DNA of 64,000 nucleotides from Clostridia bacterium (GCA_017503105.1 JAFVTS010000010.1:1-64000); one strand, 5' to 3'; positions 19,223-28,010 are shown, counted from the stretch's first letter. Numbers and translations: made by a program. The notes: generated from the sequence alone by a model not told the origin.

Positions 19223-20362
19223 ATGGCACAAAAGCGAGATTATTACGAGGTGCTCGGCGTTTCCAAAAACGCGAGTGCCGATGAAATAAAAAAAGCTTAC
19301 AGAGGTCTTGCCAAGAAGTATCACCCCGATATGAACCCCGGCGACAAAGAGGCAGAGGCGAAGTTCAAGGAAGTGAACGAGGCGTACGACGTCATCTCCG
19401 ACGAGGAAAAACGCGCGAAGTACGACCAATTCGGTCACGCGGCGTTTGACCCCGCTGCGGGCGGCGGCGAGGGCTTCGGCGGATTTGGCGGCTTCGGCGG
19501 CGACGGCTTCGATTTCGGAGATATATTCTCCTCCTTCTTCGGAGGCGGCGGAAGCTCGGGCACAAGGCGAAACGCAGCGATAGACGGTGAGGACATTCTC
19601 GTAAGAATAACCATCAGCTTTGACGAAGCTGTGTTCGGCTGTAAAAAAGAGATCTCCTATCCGAGAGTTGAAGCGTGCGAGGAGTGCGGCGGCTCCGGCG
19701 CGGAGAAAGGAACCAAGCCCGAAACCTGCTCGACCTGTAAAGGCACGGGACGCGTCACCGTTCAACAGCAAACGATGTTCGGCAGAATGCAGACGCAGCG
19801 TTCCTGCACGGCCTGCAAGGGTAGCGGAAAAATCGTTAAAACGCCTTGCAAGAACTGCAACGGCAAGGGCTTTGTAAGAATAAACAAAAAATCCGAGCTG
19901 ACTATTCCTGCGGGAATAGATTCGGGTCAGAGAATAATAAGACGCGGACAGGGCTCCGCAGGCAGAAACGGCGGCGCGGCAGGCGATCTCATAATCGAGG
20001 TTACGGTCAGACCGCATAAGTTCTTCGAAAGAGACAGAAACAACGTCTACTGCGAGATTCCCATTTCATTCGCGACGGCGACTCTCGGCGGCGAGATAGA
20101 GGTGCCGGGTCTTGGCGGAAAGGACGAAACCTTCCAGATCCCCGAAGGCACGCAGACGGGAACGTCCTTCACGCTGAAGGGCAAGGGCATCGCTGACGTT
20201 AACACGAAGCGCAAGGGCGATCTTATCTTCGTCGTTACCGTTGAAACGCCGAAGAATCTTACGCTTGAGCAGAAAAAGCTCTTAGCGGCGTTCGCCGATT
20301 CGCTCGGCGAGAGCAACGAGATCAAGAGCAAGAGCTTCTTCAAAAAGCTGTTTAATAAATAA
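19223..20362 (+). CDS. dnaJ: chaperone DnaJ (Hsp40)
   Basis: 379 residues. The J domain begins [21 protein letters not shown] with the HPD triad at about 35-37, activating DnaK ATPase. A Gly/Phe-rich segment (about 75-115) precedes four zinc-binding repeats [24 protein letters not shown] and CKNCNGKG (about 153-220) and the C-terminal peptide-binding domains. It is the last gene of the heat-shock operon, 158 bases after dnaK. The longer gap contains a strong hairpin, so DnaJ may be made at a lower level. A clear terminator follows. Confidence 0.97.
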   Translation: MAQKRDYYEVLGVSKNASADEIKKAYRGLAKKYHPDMNPGDKEAEAKFKEVNEAYDVISDEEKRAKYDQFGHAAFDPAAGGGEGFGGFGGFGGDGFDFGDIFSSFFGGGGSSGTRRNAAIDGEDILVRITISFDEAVFGCKKEISYPRVEACEECGGSGAEKGTKPETCSTCKGTGRVTVQQQTMFGRMQTQRSCTACKGSGKIVKTPCKNCNGKGFVRINKKSELTIPAGIDSGQRIIRRGQGSAGRNGGAAGDLIIEVTVRPHKFFERDRNNVYCEIPISFATATLGGEIEVPGLGGKDETFQIPEGTQTGTSFTLKGKGIADVNTKRKGDLIFVVTVETPKNLTLEQKKLLAAFADSLGESNEIKSKSFFKKLFNK

Positions 20363-20363
20363 G

Positions 20364-20396
20364 AAAAACTCGGGGACAGTCCCCGAGTTTTTCTTC
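20364..20396 (+). terminator. Rho-independent terminator of the heat-shock operon
   Basis: AAAAACTCGGGGAC / (G)TCCCCGAGTTTTT stem directly after the dnaJ stop. Confidence 0.9.
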
Positions 20397-20413
20397 ATTT
20401 CATCGTTTTTTTA

Positions 20414-20458
20414 ACACGGGTGGCACCCAAAAGCGCCAATGTAACATATAATGTTGCA
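20414..20458. repeat. dispersed composite element copy
   Basis: TTAACACGGGTGGCACCC (word at 20414-20421), then 18 bases on an imperfect palindrome TGTAACATATAATGTTGCA (20440-20458). Confidence 0.5.
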
Positions 20459-20488
20459 AAAAAATATAAAATAACACCTGCTTTGCGC

Positions 20489-20517
20489 TTGATTTTTCGG
20501 TAGGTTTGTAGTAAAAT
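20489..20517 (+). promoter_or_regulatory. sigma-A type promoter for the membrane XRE regulator
   Basis: TTGATT (20489-20494), 17-base spacer, TAAAAT (20512-20517). Confidence 0.6.
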
Positions 20518-20544
20518 GAATATAGCAAAGAAAGGAGATCTTTT

Positions 20545-21474
20545 ATGAGCTTTGGAGAAAATGTAGGCTATTACAGAAAAAGTCTGGGAATAACGCAAGA
20601 GGAGCTTGCCGACAGGCTTTACGTCTCAAGACAGACCGTTTCAAGATGGGAAACGGATTCGAGCTTCCCCGACGTGGAAACAGTCATAAAGCTCTGTGAA
20701 TTGTTCGGCTGCGATATGGACACGCTCGTGCGCGGAGATGCCGAGTGGAGCGGAGAGCGGCTCACGCCCCTCGAGGTATACGATAAGCATATGAACCGAT
20801 TTTCCGCGGCAATAGCGCTTGGAGTTTTCTCAATTCTCTTAGGCGTTTCCCTGCTGCTTCTTACTTACGCGTTCTCGCTTAGCGAGATCGTCGGAATAGT
20901 CGCGCTGTTCGTTTTTATAGCGGTCGCGGTTGCCGATTTTATAATAGCGGGGATAAATCACGACGAGTTCATCCGTGAAAACAAGAACGTTTCGCCCTAT
21001 GGCGAAGAACGGGGAAAGCGTTTCAGAAAAAGGTTCGCTGTAGCAATAGCGGGCGCTACTATGCTAATTTTCGTCGGAGTCGTTGCTCTTGTACTTATGT
21101 GCTATAACGACGACTTTGCTCCGATCGGATTCTCGCGAGGCGAGTGGGAATATTTCTCCGCCTTCGTGCTGCTCTTCTGTATTTCGGTAAGCGTATTTAT
21201 TTACGTTTTCTTCGGAATGCAATATTCAAAGTACGACGTCGCTCAGTATAATAAAGACTCCGAGTCGGGAACTTCGGAAAAAGGTGCGGACGAAGAAAAA
21301 AATAAGATAGGCGAAGCAATAAGCTCAGCAATTATGCTGACCGCAACCGCAGTCTTCCTTCTTCTCGGTTTTATAGGAGATCTTTGGCACCCCGGATGGG
21401 TTGCGTTCCCGATAGGAGGAATACTGTGTGCCATTTCTTCGATAATAACGGAAGCGGTTTCAAAAAAGAAATAA
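20545..21474 (+). CDS. XRE-family regulator with C-terminal membrane domain
   Basis: 309 residues. The first 65 form a classic Cro/C1 helix-turn-helix (ITQEELADRLYVSRQTVSRWETDSSFP). The rest is membrane-embedded: helices near 85-108, 112-135, 165-190, 203-225 and a pair near 257-300, with a charged linker at 230-250. GGAGATC precedes the ATG. Membrane-tethered XRE proteins of this build are common in Clostridia; what they sense is unknown. It is followed by a terminator and faces a convergent MATE transporter gene, so a regulatory link to that transporter is possible but unsupported. Confidence 0.85.
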   Translation: MSFGENVGYYRKSLGITQEELADRLYVSRQTVSRWETDSSFPDVETVIKLCELFGCDMDTLVRGDAEWSGERLTPLEVYDKHMNRFSAAIALGVFSILLGVSLLLLTYAFSLSEIVGIVALFVFIAVAVADFIIAGINHDEFIRENKNVSPYGEERGKRFRKRFAVAIAGATMLIFVGVVALVLMCYNDDFAPIGFSRGEWEYFSAFVLLFCISVSVFIYVFFGMQYSKYDVAQYNKDSESGTSEKGADEEKNKIGEAISSAIMLTATAVFLLLGFIGDLWHPGWVAFPIGGILCAISSIITEAVSKKK

Positions 21475-21477
21475 GCT

Positions 21478-21513
21478 AAGCTCGGCAGGGACAGTATTCC
21501 CTGCCGAGCTTTA
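21478..21513. terminator. bidirectional terminator
   Basis: AAGCTCGGCAGGG / CCCTGCCGAGCTT stem between the convergent XRE and MATE genes. Confidence 0.85.
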
Positions 21514-21557
21514 TGTAAATTTACATTTACATTTTTTAAATCATACCGAACCCGTGT
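21514..21557. repeat. dispersed composite element copy
   Basis: Perfect palindrome TGTAAATTTACA (21514-21525) with ACCCGTGTTAA 25 bases downstream (21550-21557 core). Confidence 0.6.
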
Positions 21558-21568
21558 TAAATTACTGC

Positions 21569-22900
21569 TTACATATAACCGTACTTGTTTTTCTTTATGA
21601 AAAGAAATGCAAAGGCGATTATCGCCGCCGCGAGCTCTGCTGCCGTGATGGAAAGCCATATGCCGTCAACGCCAATGAGCGCAGGCAAAATAAGTATTGC
21701 GGCAACCTGAAAAACTATTGTTCTTAAAAATGATATAAGCGCTGATGTGAGTCCGTCGTTTAAAGCCGTAAAGAAGCTCGAAAGATAAATAGCAAAACCA
21801 CAGAAAAGGAACGAGAACGCGTAAATTCCAAAGCCCTTCACCGTCAGCTCGTAAAGTCCTCTGTCATAGCCGACGAACAGCGCTGAGAGCGGTCTTGCGA
21901 GAACGAGAGCAAGAACGAGCATAAAGACCGAGCATACGGATATTATTAAATTGCTTCTTTTAAGAATGCTTCGCAGCTCCGTTTTGTTCCCCGCACCGTA
22001 GTGAAAACTTAACACGGGTGCCACCCCAACGGAAAAACCGATGAAAATTGCCGCGAAAATCATACTGACGTACATCAAAACACCGTAAGCGGCAACACCG
22101 TCTTCTCCTGCCCATTTCAAGAGCTGGGCGTTATAAAGCATTCCTACGATCGACATCGAAATATTTCCGAGAAGCTCCGAAGAGCCGTTCGTTGCTACCT
22201 TCAGAAGAGCCGCCCCCTCAAATCTCGTCCTGCCGAGGCGCAAATTCGCAGTGCGCGTCAATACGAAAAAGAGCACGGGCAAAATACCGCCAACGGCTTG
22301 GCTTAAGGCAGTCGCGACAGCCGCGCCTTCAAGGCTCAGGTCAAGCACCGCAACGAGCAAAGCGTCAAGAACGATGTTGGTAAAGCCGGATGCAAGGGTG
22401 ATCACGAAGCCGAGATTCGGTCTTTCGGCAGTGATCATAAAAGTTTGAAATTCCATTTGCAGCATAAAGAACGGAAGAGCGGCAAGAATTATTTTTCCAT
22501 AGCGAATCGACTGCTCAAGCATAATTCCGTCCGCGCCGAGGAGTCTCGCCGCAGGCTCAAGAAAGGCAATTCCGAAGATTGCTAAAAGAACGCCTACTGC
22601 AAAGGTCGTATAAACCACGAGAGAAAAAAGGCTTTTAGCGTCGTCTCCCCTGCCCTCGCCAAGTCTTTTTGCAACGAGCGCACTTCCGCCCGCTCCGAAC
22701 ATAAATCCAAAGGAGCCGAGGATCATAAGATAAGGCATTATGAAGTTAACGGCAGTAAACTCCGCTTTGCCCGCAAAGTTCGAAACGAAATAGCCGTCGA
22801 CGACTCCGTATATAGATGAAAAGATCATCATTGCTATCGACGGCAAAGTAAAGCGCAAAAGCCGTCCGCAGCTGAAATGATCCGACAGAGATATTTTCAT
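21569..22900 (-). CDS. MATE family efflux transporter
   Basis: 443 residues with about twelve membrane helices. The family pattern is clear: an N-terminal LRFTLPSIAMMIFSSIYGVVDGYFVSNFAG block, internal pseudo-symmetry between the two six-helix halves, and VGVAPVLSFHYGAGNK near residue 290. MATE proteins export drugs or metabolites in exchange for Na+ or H+. The ATG is preceded by GGAGG. The gene stands alone, convergent with the XRE regulator. An AACACGGGTGCCACC copy lies in the codons for GVAPVLS, where the protein motif is conserved. Confidence 0.92.
   Translation of the reverse strand: MKISLSDHFSCGRLLRFTLPSIAMMIFSSIYGVVDGYFVSNFAGKAEFTAVNFIMPYLMILGSFGFMFGAGGSALVAKRLGEGRGDDAKSLFSLVVYTTFAVGVLLAIFGIAFLEPAARLLGADGIMLEQSIRYGKIILAALPFFMLQMEFQTFMITAERPNLGFVITLASGFTNIVLDALLVAVLDLSLEGAAVATALSQAVGGILPVLFFVLTRTANLRLGRTRFEGAALLKVATNGSSELLGNISMSIVGMLYNAQLLKWAGEDGVAAYGVLMYVSMIFAAIFIGFSVGVAPVLSFHYGAGNKTELRSILKRSNLIISVCSVFMLVLALVLARPLSALFVGYDRGLYELTVKGFGIYAFSFLFCGFAIYLSSFFTALNDGLTSALISFLRTIVFQVAAILILPALIGVDGIWLSITAAELAAAIIAFAFLFIKKNKYGYM
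22012..22026 (+). repeat. ACACGGGTGCCACCC word inside the MATE gene
   Basis: Preceded by AACTTA, giving the long form also found at 30833 and 20414, but here in a coding region on the opposite strand to the gene. Confidence 0.5.
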
Positions 22901-23249
22901 TGATCAGATGTCCTCCAAAAAATAAAAACAGGTGCTCAAAGCTAACGTATATCGAGTTATCGAAAAAATCCGTTTCAAAACCGCTCTCAAAAGCATCGCA
23001 CCTCGCACAGAGCGAAATTTTGCCCTGTAATCGCATTTCGTCTTTTTAGGTATAAAACCATTGACCAATGCACGAACGTCGATTGTAGGGCGTAAATTTC
23101 GGGGCGGTTTTTTGGCAGTTTTTGCCGAATTATCGCCTCAAACTTTGTATTTTTCTCTTGTTTTCGTTGAAAAACAAGAAATATTCATATTATTTCGAAT
23201 GATAGCTCCGCGCGCTTTTCTGCACCGCGTAATTGCGCATTTTTATTCA
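22901..23249. other. intergenic region without a recognised gene
   Basis: 349 bases. A weak stem CTTGTTTT/AAAACAAG near 23157-23178 could end the phosphatase transcript on the minus strand. No credible coding frame or promoter motif was seen otherwise. Confidence 0.4.
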
Positions 23250-23888
23250 TTACTTCAAAATCTCGGCCCCAAGACTCTTTATATGATCGTCATCGGAATA
23301 GCGAACGGGTATGAGCTTTTCACCGTCCCAATCAACGTATGAGAACGAGGCGTTGCTCGGGAACGGGATCTTCTTTGCGATCTCGTGGGGCTCGTATCCG
23401 CTTATGCGCCCCCAGAACAGCCGTATAACAGCCGCGTGAGCCGTCACGAGAACCGTCGCATCGGGATTCTCCTTCGCTATCCTTATTATCTCGCGTTCAA
23501 ACCGTTCACCCGCAGCAGGAGCACTCTCTCCCCCGGGCGCCCTGAACAAGCCAAAATACTCGTGCCAGATAAAGCCCGCCTCGTACGGGTAATTCTCCAG
23601 CAAAAAATCGCGCTCCGCAGACTCCCATTCGCCAAGGAATATCTCTCTGAGCTGATCCGACGGATGAATTTCAAGCCCGCGCAACTCCGCGTGAGGCTCC
23701 GCGGTTTCATAAGCCCTGGCAAGACTGCTTGAATAAATCGCATCTACGTGAGTTTCGGCAAGCGCCCGAGCACCGAGCAAAGCCTGTTCCCTGCCCCGCT
23801 CCGAGAGATGAAAGTCGCTCTGTCCCGCGTAAACGTGTCTCGCATTCGCCATACTTTCTCCGTGTCGCTGAAGTATTATTCTCGTCAT
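23250..23888 (-). CDS. histidine phosphatase family protein (phosphoglycerate-mutase-like)
   Basis: 212 residues starting MTRIILQRHGESMANA, with the catalytic RHGE histidine at residue 9 and the second histidine in VLVTAHAAVIRLF near 150. These enzymes transfer phosphate through a phosphohistidine; substrates range from phosphoglycerate to cobalamin precursors or small phosphate esters, and the specificity is not visible here. The ATG at 23888 is preferred to a TTG nine bases earlier because GGAG lies ten bases before the ATG but only two before the TTG. A consensus promoter is immediately upstream. Confidence 0.88.
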   Translation of the reverse strand: MTRIILQRHGESMANARHVYAGQSDFHLSERGREQALLGARALAETHVDAIYSSSLARAYETAEPHAELRGLEIHPSDQLREIFLGEWESAERDFLLENYPYEAGFIWHEYFGLFRAPGGESAPAAGERFEREIIRIAKENPDATVLVTAHAAVIRLFWGRISGYEPHEIAKKIPFPSNASFSYVDWDGEKLIPVRYSDDDHIKSLGAEILK

Positions 23889-23924
23889 TAAACCCAATCT
23901 CCGTTATTTTCAAAATCTTCTTAT

Positions 23925-23953
23925 ATTATACACGCCAAAACTCAAAATGTCAA
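23925..23953 (-). promoter_or_regulatory. sigma-A type promoter for the histidine phosphatase
   Basis: Minus strand TTGACA (23948-23953), 17-base spacer, TATAAT (23925-23930). Confidence 0.75.
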
Positions 23954-24216
23954 GACTCCGAAAAAAAGAAAACTGCATATTTACCCTATATTATCCACTA
24001 TTTATTCAATAATTTAATTCGTACTATTTACTATTTTTAGTCATATTTTTGCGCATTTATACGATTTAATTGAGTGTATTTTTTAATTTTTACGAACTTA
24101 ATATCCAGAACGCGACTGTTTGGCATTTATTTCCATTTTTTATAAACCGCCTTTCTGTTTGCACATAACAGCGCACGCGTGAATCAAAAGAGATCGCATC
24201 AAGAAGCGTTTTATCG

Positions 24217-24232
24217 CGTTTCACGTGAAACA
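24217..24232. other. parS site 1
   Basis: CGTTTCACGTGAAACA, one mismatch to the canonical 16-mer TGTTTCACGTGAAACA; the 14-base core is perfect. Confidence 0.92.
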
Positions 24233-24336
24233 CGGCTTTGCGGTATGTTTGAGACGTTGACCGTGGGAACAGAACCTCGTATAACGCATTTTGTCCTCCT
24301 TAAGATAAACCGATCAAAAAGCACTCTTAAATCCTC

Positions 24337-24352
24337 TGTTTCACGTGAAACA
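24337..24352. other. parS site 2
   Basis: Exact TGTTTCACGTGAAACA. Confidence 0.97.
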
Positions 24353-24489
24353 GCCAAGAAGCCGAAATTTTTTAATAAAATCAAGGCAAAAAGGCCGTGG
24401 CGCAAATATAAACAATTGCTAAGCAAAATAATTGCGGCAAAAAGAGAAGAAAGGCGGCTTTGCACAGCAAATCCACGTAAAAAACCGAA

Positions 24490-24505
24490 TGTTTCACGTG
24501 AAACA
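24490..24505. other. parS site 3
   Basis: Exact TGTTTCACGTGAAACA. Confidence 0.97.
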
Positions 24506-24957
24506 CCTCGTTTTTTCCACTTTGCTCGCTTGAAATCCGAATTTTTGCCGAAAAAGTAATATTAAACCGCTCGGCGCCAGCTCCTCGGCAAATTAAAACT
24601 ACTTAAAGAAAATAAAACTTCAGATCTCGGTCGCAGCCATACAGAACCGAACTCAGATCAAAGTTTTATATCCAAAAAGAGATGCTTTATCGTTGAAATT
24701 CAAAATTCAGCTGAAAAAACAGCGTTTTAAGGCAGAAAATGCAAAAAAATCAGCCAAAACGCATCTGAAGTCCGTACATTATTTCAAAATAAGCGTACTT
24801 TATACGGAAATGAGCGCAAATAACGGCAAAAAAAGCACGGCTACGGTTATGGGAGCTCGCAACAGCAAAGATCAGATCTCACGCCTCAAATACCGTTTCT
24901 CGCAGTTTAAGAGCCAACTCGCCCTCAGAAAAGCAATATTTTATATATAAATATATA

Positions 24958-24977
24958 AAATATTTAATATATTTATG
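24958..24977 (+). repeat. 20-bp direct repeat flanking parA, left copy
   Basis: AAATATTTAATATATTTATG, identical to 25829-25848. It lies just ahead of the parA promoter. Confidence 0.7.
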
Positions 24978-24985
24978 AAAATATA

Positions 24986-25015
24986 TTGACAAGTCGGGTA
25001 TTAAAATGGTATAAT
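24986..25015 (+). promoter_or_regulatory. sigma-A type promoter for parA
   Basis: TTGACA (24986-24991), 18-base spacer, TATAAT (25010-25015), about 50 bases before the start codon. Confidence 0.8.
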
Positions 25016-25065
25016 ATAATGAAAGAGTGCGTAAAAAAGCGTATTTTCTGTATTTGGAGGCAACA

Positions 25066-25830
25066 ATGGCAAAAGTTGTATCATTCTCAAATCAAAAGGG
25101 CGGGGTAGGGAAGACCACCTCGTGCGTAAATATATCCGCTCAGGTTGCGAGCAAGGGTAAAAGAGTTCTTATGATAGATATGGACCCCCAGGGCAACGCT
25201 ACGAGCGGTCTCGGTTTACCAAAGTCAAAAATCAAAAAGACCATATACGACGTTATAATAGGCAGATGCGATATAAAAGAGGCAGTCATCAAGACGGCTT
25301 TCAAGAATTTATCGGTCGTTCCGGCAACAATCGACCTTGCAGGAGCCGAGCTTGAGCTCTACGACCTCGAAGAAGGCGCCGAAAACTTCGCTAAAATCGC
25401 TTTAGATTCGATAAAAGACGATTACGACTACATATTCATCGACTGTCCGCCTTCTCTTGGAATGCTGACCGTTAAAGCGCTTTCAATATCGGACGGCATC
25501 GTAATACCGATGCAATGTGAGTTCTATTCCCTCGAAGGTATGTCGCAGCTCTTAAATACCGTGAAGAAAATAAGGCAAATATACAATCCGAGCCTTCAGA
25601 TAGTGGGAATCCTCCTTACAATGTACAACGGACGCCTCACGCTGACGTATCAAGTGGTCGCGGAGCTTAAAAAATACTACTCTGACATACTTTTCAAGGT
25701 TCCTATTTCAAGAACGGTACGTCTCTCCGAGGCTCCCGGGTACGGAAAGCCGATCTGCTACCACGATCCTTACGGCAAAGGCTCGTTAGAGTACGCTGCC
25801 GTAGCAAAAGAGCTTATGATGCGCATTTAA
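25066..25830 (+). CDS. parA: chromosome partition ATPase ParA/Soj
   Basis: 254 residues starting MAKVVSFSNQKGGVGKTTS, the deviant Walker A (KGGVGKTT, residues 11-18) of the ParA/MinD class; the Walker A' region DMDPQGNATSG is near 40 and YIFIDCPPSLGMLTVKAL near 117. ParA dimers bind DNA and move or load ParB-parS complexes, and Soj also controls DnaA in Bacillus. The ATG at 25066 is preceded by TTGGAGG; an in-frame codon at 25027 falls close to the promoter and is rejected. Three parS sites lie upstream and two downstream before parB. The stop codon starts the second 20-bp repeat. Confidence 0.96.
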   Translation: MAKVVSFSNQKGGVGKTTSCVNISAQVASKGKRVLMIDMDPQGNATSGLGLPKSKIKKTIYDVIIGRCDIKEAVIKTAFKNLSVVPATIDLAGAELELYDLEEGAENFAKIALDSIKDDYDYIFIDCPPSLGMLTVKALSISDGIVIPMQCEFYSLEGMSQLLNTVKKIRQIYNPSLQIVGILLTMYNGRLTLTYQVVAELKKYYSDILFKVPISRTVRLSEAPGYGKPICYHDPYGKGSLEYAAVAKELMMRI

Positions 25831-25848
25831 ATATTTAATATATTTATG
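25829..25848 (+). repeat. 20-bp direct repeat flanking parA, right copy
   Basis: Exact copy of 24958-24977; it includes the last bases of the parA TAA stop codon. Confidence 0.7.
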
Positions 25849-25920
25849 CGCGTGCGCGAATGATTCTGTTAGTTTGAAGATTCTCGCGCGTGTGCGATAA
25901 ATATTTTACACGCGTGCGCG
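25848..25920. repeat. cluster of alternating purine-pyrimidine GC words
   Basis: GCGCGTGCGCG (25848-25858), CGCGCGTGTGCG (25885-25896) and CGCGTGCGCG (25911-25920) stand in otherwise AT-rich DNA between parA and parB. A related CGCGCGTGCGTG is at 41759, upstream of dnaA. Confidence 0.6.
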
Positions 25921-25994
25921 CAAGCTTAAAGCTTCGTTTTTGATGTAATTTCACAAAATTCAACTAAAACAGCATTTTTTACGAAAAAATACGA

Positions 25995-26010
25995 TGTTTC
26001 ACGTGAAACA
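25995..26010. other. parS site 4
   Basis: Exact TGTTTCACGTGAAACA in the parA-parB gap. Confidence 0.97.
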
Positions 26011-26080
26011 ATTGCGAAATCGTCCTGTTTTTCGGGTTTTCAACAATATTTTTGTTGAATTTGTTCAATTCGCAACTCAG

Positions 26081-26096
26081 TGTTTCACGTGAAACA
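26081..26096. other. parS site 5
   Basis: Exact TGTTTCACGTGAAACA, 81 bases before the parB start. Confidence 0.97.
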
Positions 26097-26177
26097 TAAC
26101 GCAATTTTAATTACCATATTTTACCATTTTATATAAATCGACATTATTCTACAAAAACAAACCGTCGGAGGCTTACA

Positions 26178-27071
26178 ATGGCTAAGAAAAACAGCGGCTT
26201 AGGTCGCGGACTTGACGCTATATTCCTTGAAAACACCTTAATGGAAGATGAAACTCAAAAAGAAGGTAAAATTTCCCAACTCAAAATTTCGCTCGTAGAT
26301 CCGAAGAGCGACCAACCGAGAAAGTATTTTGATAAGGAAGCGCTCGAGGAGCTTTCCTCGTCGATTGCCGAGAACGGTCTTCTTCAACCCATACTCGTTC
26401 GCGAATATGGCGAGGGCAGATATCAGATAATTGCAGGAGAGAGAAGATTCAGAGCGTCAAAGCTTGCCGGACTTACCGAGATACCCGCAATCGTTCTTGA
26501 CAAGGACGACAGAAAGGCGGCGGAGATCGCACTCATTGAAAACATCCAAAGAGAGGACCTCAATCCCCTTGAGGAAGCTCTCGGATATAAAGCTCTTGCG
26601 GAGGAGTACGATCTGACGCAGGAGGAGCTGGCTATGAAGGTTGGAAAATCGAGAAGCGCCGTTGCCAATATGATACGCCTGCTCGACCTCCCCGACGAGG
26701 TGCTCACGCTCGTAGCTTCAAAGGAGCTCAGCGCCGGTCACGCCCGCACCTTGCTCGGAGTGAAGAACAAGGAAAATATGTTCACCCTCGCAAAGAAGAC
26801 GGTCGAGCTCGATCTCTCCGTCCGTCAGCTTGAAGAGGAAGTAAAGCGCATCAACAAATTCAAGCCGAAGACCGAGGATATTGACGACGCAGAGCTTCCC
26901 GTCGTTGACTACTTCCGCGAGCTTGAGGTTCGTATGCAATCGCACCTTGGCAGAAAGGTCAAGATAGAAGGGAAGGGCAGGAAGAAATCTCTCACCCTTT
27001 ATTACGAGGATAACGAGGACCTTGACGAGCTTCTTGAGATCCTCTGCGGCAAGGATTTTCTTGAGGTTTAA
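26178..27071 (+). CDS. parB: chromosome partition protein ParB/Spo0J
   Basis: 297 residues. ParB is a CTP-dependent DNA clamp that loads at parS and recruits SMC. The N-terminus KNSGLGRGLDAIF is the ParA-interaction segment, the GERRFRAS motif (residues 87-94) is the CTP-binding arginine patch, AEIALIENIQREDLNPLEEA is the C motif, and KVGKSRSAVANMIRLLDLP near 152 is the helix-turn-helix reading parS. A C-terminal dimerisation segment ends the protein. GGAGG lies eight bases before the ATG. The 347-base gap from parA carries two parS sites, so the locus may be autoregulated by ParB spreading. Confidence 0.97.
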   Translation: MAKKNSGLGRGLDAIFLENTLMEDETQKEGKISQLKISLVDPKSDQPRKYFDKEALEELSSSIAENGLLQPILVREYGEGRYQIIAGERRFRASKLAGLTEIPAIVLDKDDRKAAEIALIENIQREDLNPLEEALGYKALAEEYDLTQEELAMKVGKSRSAVANMIRLLDLPDEVLTLVASKELSAGHARTLLGVKNKENMFTLAKKTVELDLSVRQLEEEVKRINKFKPKTEDIDDAELPVVDYFRELEVRMQSHLGRKVKIEGKGRKKSLTLYYEDNEDLDELLEILCGKDFLEV

Positions 27072-27078
27072 ATCACTT

Positions 27079-27112
27079 AAAAACGCGAGAGCACGGCTCC
27101 CGCGTTTTTTAT
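27079..27112 (+). terminator. Rho-independent terminator after parB
   Basis: AAAACGCG-GAG / CTC-CGCGTTTTTT stem and T-tract eight bases after the stop. Confidence 0.8.
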
Positions 27113-27223
27113 ATATAAATTTTCCCGAGTGTATAAAAGCAGTGTGTCGTGACTTCTAGCGTAGTTCATCTGCGCGGGGGAGGGAAATTGAAAGCTATTT
27201 TCTAATTCATTTTAAAAAACTCT

Positions 27224-27265
27224 ACACGGGTATGGGCTTTTTTGATTTTGTAAATTATAGTTTAC
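27224..27265. repeat. dispersed composite element copy
   Basis: ACTCTACACGGGT (word 27224-27231), 18 bases, then GTAAATTATAGTTTAC (27250-27265). Purely intergenic copy. Confidence 0.6.
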
Positions 27266-27317
27266 ATATATTTCGGCGTTTTTTCATTAACATTAAATAA
27301 ACATTCATAATCTTCTC

Positions 27318-27346
27318 TTGAAATATTAACCTTTTTACGATATACT
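27318..27346 (+). promoter_or_regulatory. sigma-A type promoter for the 27381 membrane protein
   Basis: TTGAAA (27318-27323), 17-base spacer, TATACT (27341-27346). Confidence 0.65.
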
Positions 27347-27380
27347 AATAATACTAAAAAGCTAAAAAGGAGATACTCTC

Positions 27381-27980
27381 TTGTCTTTTTACAAAAAATA
27401 TATAATGCTCAATCTTAACGAGTACGATTGCTTTGAGGGCTTTGATTTTTACGTTACTCTGTTCATTGCGATACTGACCGTCTTTATCTGTGTTGGAATT
27501 TGTGTATCCAATACGAGGAAAAACGCGATGCTCACGATGGTCAAGCAGCTCTACCGTCACGGCGCGACGTCGGAGGAGAGCGCAAAGTCGCTTAAGGAGC
27601 TCAGGGTTAAAAATACCTTCTTTTTAAGGAGCCTTCTTTCCGAGGGAACGCGTCTTTCACGAATAGTTCTGAGAGTCGGAGCTAAAAACATCACTTACGA
27701 GGAATATATCGAAGAGATGAAATCCCACGGTTTCTTTAAAAGAAAAAAGAGGGCACAGGCGAGCGCCTGCGACTCCGTCGCGGAAGAAAAGATAGACTTC
27801 GAAACCGCCAAATTTTACATCTCGGGAGAAAAGGATGCAGAGGTCAAAAACATACTCTCCAAGAACGTAACAACCCCTTGGCAAAACGTCCTTCTTTGCG
27901 TTTTCATCGTTTGCATCTCCATCTGCATCGTATTTTTAATGCCTGAGATCCTTCATCTTGTAGATTCATTCCTTTCATAA
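27381..27980 (+). CDS. hypothetical membrane protein with two terminal helices
   Basis: 199 residues from a TTG start with AAGGAG eight bases upstream. One membrane helix lies near residues 25-43 (YVTLFIAILTVFICVGICV) and a second near 172-192 (VLLCVFIVCISICIVFLMP). The 125-residue middle is charged and helical, with no signature recognised. It has its own promoter 35 bases upstream and a terminator downstream, so it is a single-gene unit just after parB. The topology suggests a cytosolic or external middle domain held at the membrane; the function is unknown. Confidence 0.75.
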   Translation: MSFYKKYIMLNLNEYDCFEGFDFYVTLFIAILTVFICVGICVSNTRKNAMLTMVKQLYRHGATSEESAKSLKELRVKNTFFLRSLLSEGTRLSRIVLRVGAKNITYEEYIEEMKSHGFFKRKKRAQASACDSVAEEKIDFETAKFYISGEKDAEVKNILSKNVTTPWQNVLLCVFIVCISICIVFLMPEILHLVDSFLS

Positions 27981-28010
27981 AAATGCTCGCTCCTTGAGTA
28001 TAAGAAAATA

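Larger units (their letters stand above)
23954..24985. other. noncoding partition region upstream of parA
   Basis: About 1 kb without a supported gene; open frames here run through the parS sites and lack ribosome sites. It has a very AT-rich block (about 23970-24110), a near-consensus DnaA box TTATCCACT at 23991-23999, and three parS sites. It probably serves as a centromere-like loading zone. Confidence 0.6.

Noticed and set aside
24179-24559. 126-codon frame upstream of parA
   Set aside because: Runs through three parS sites, has low-complexity basic composition and no ribosome site.
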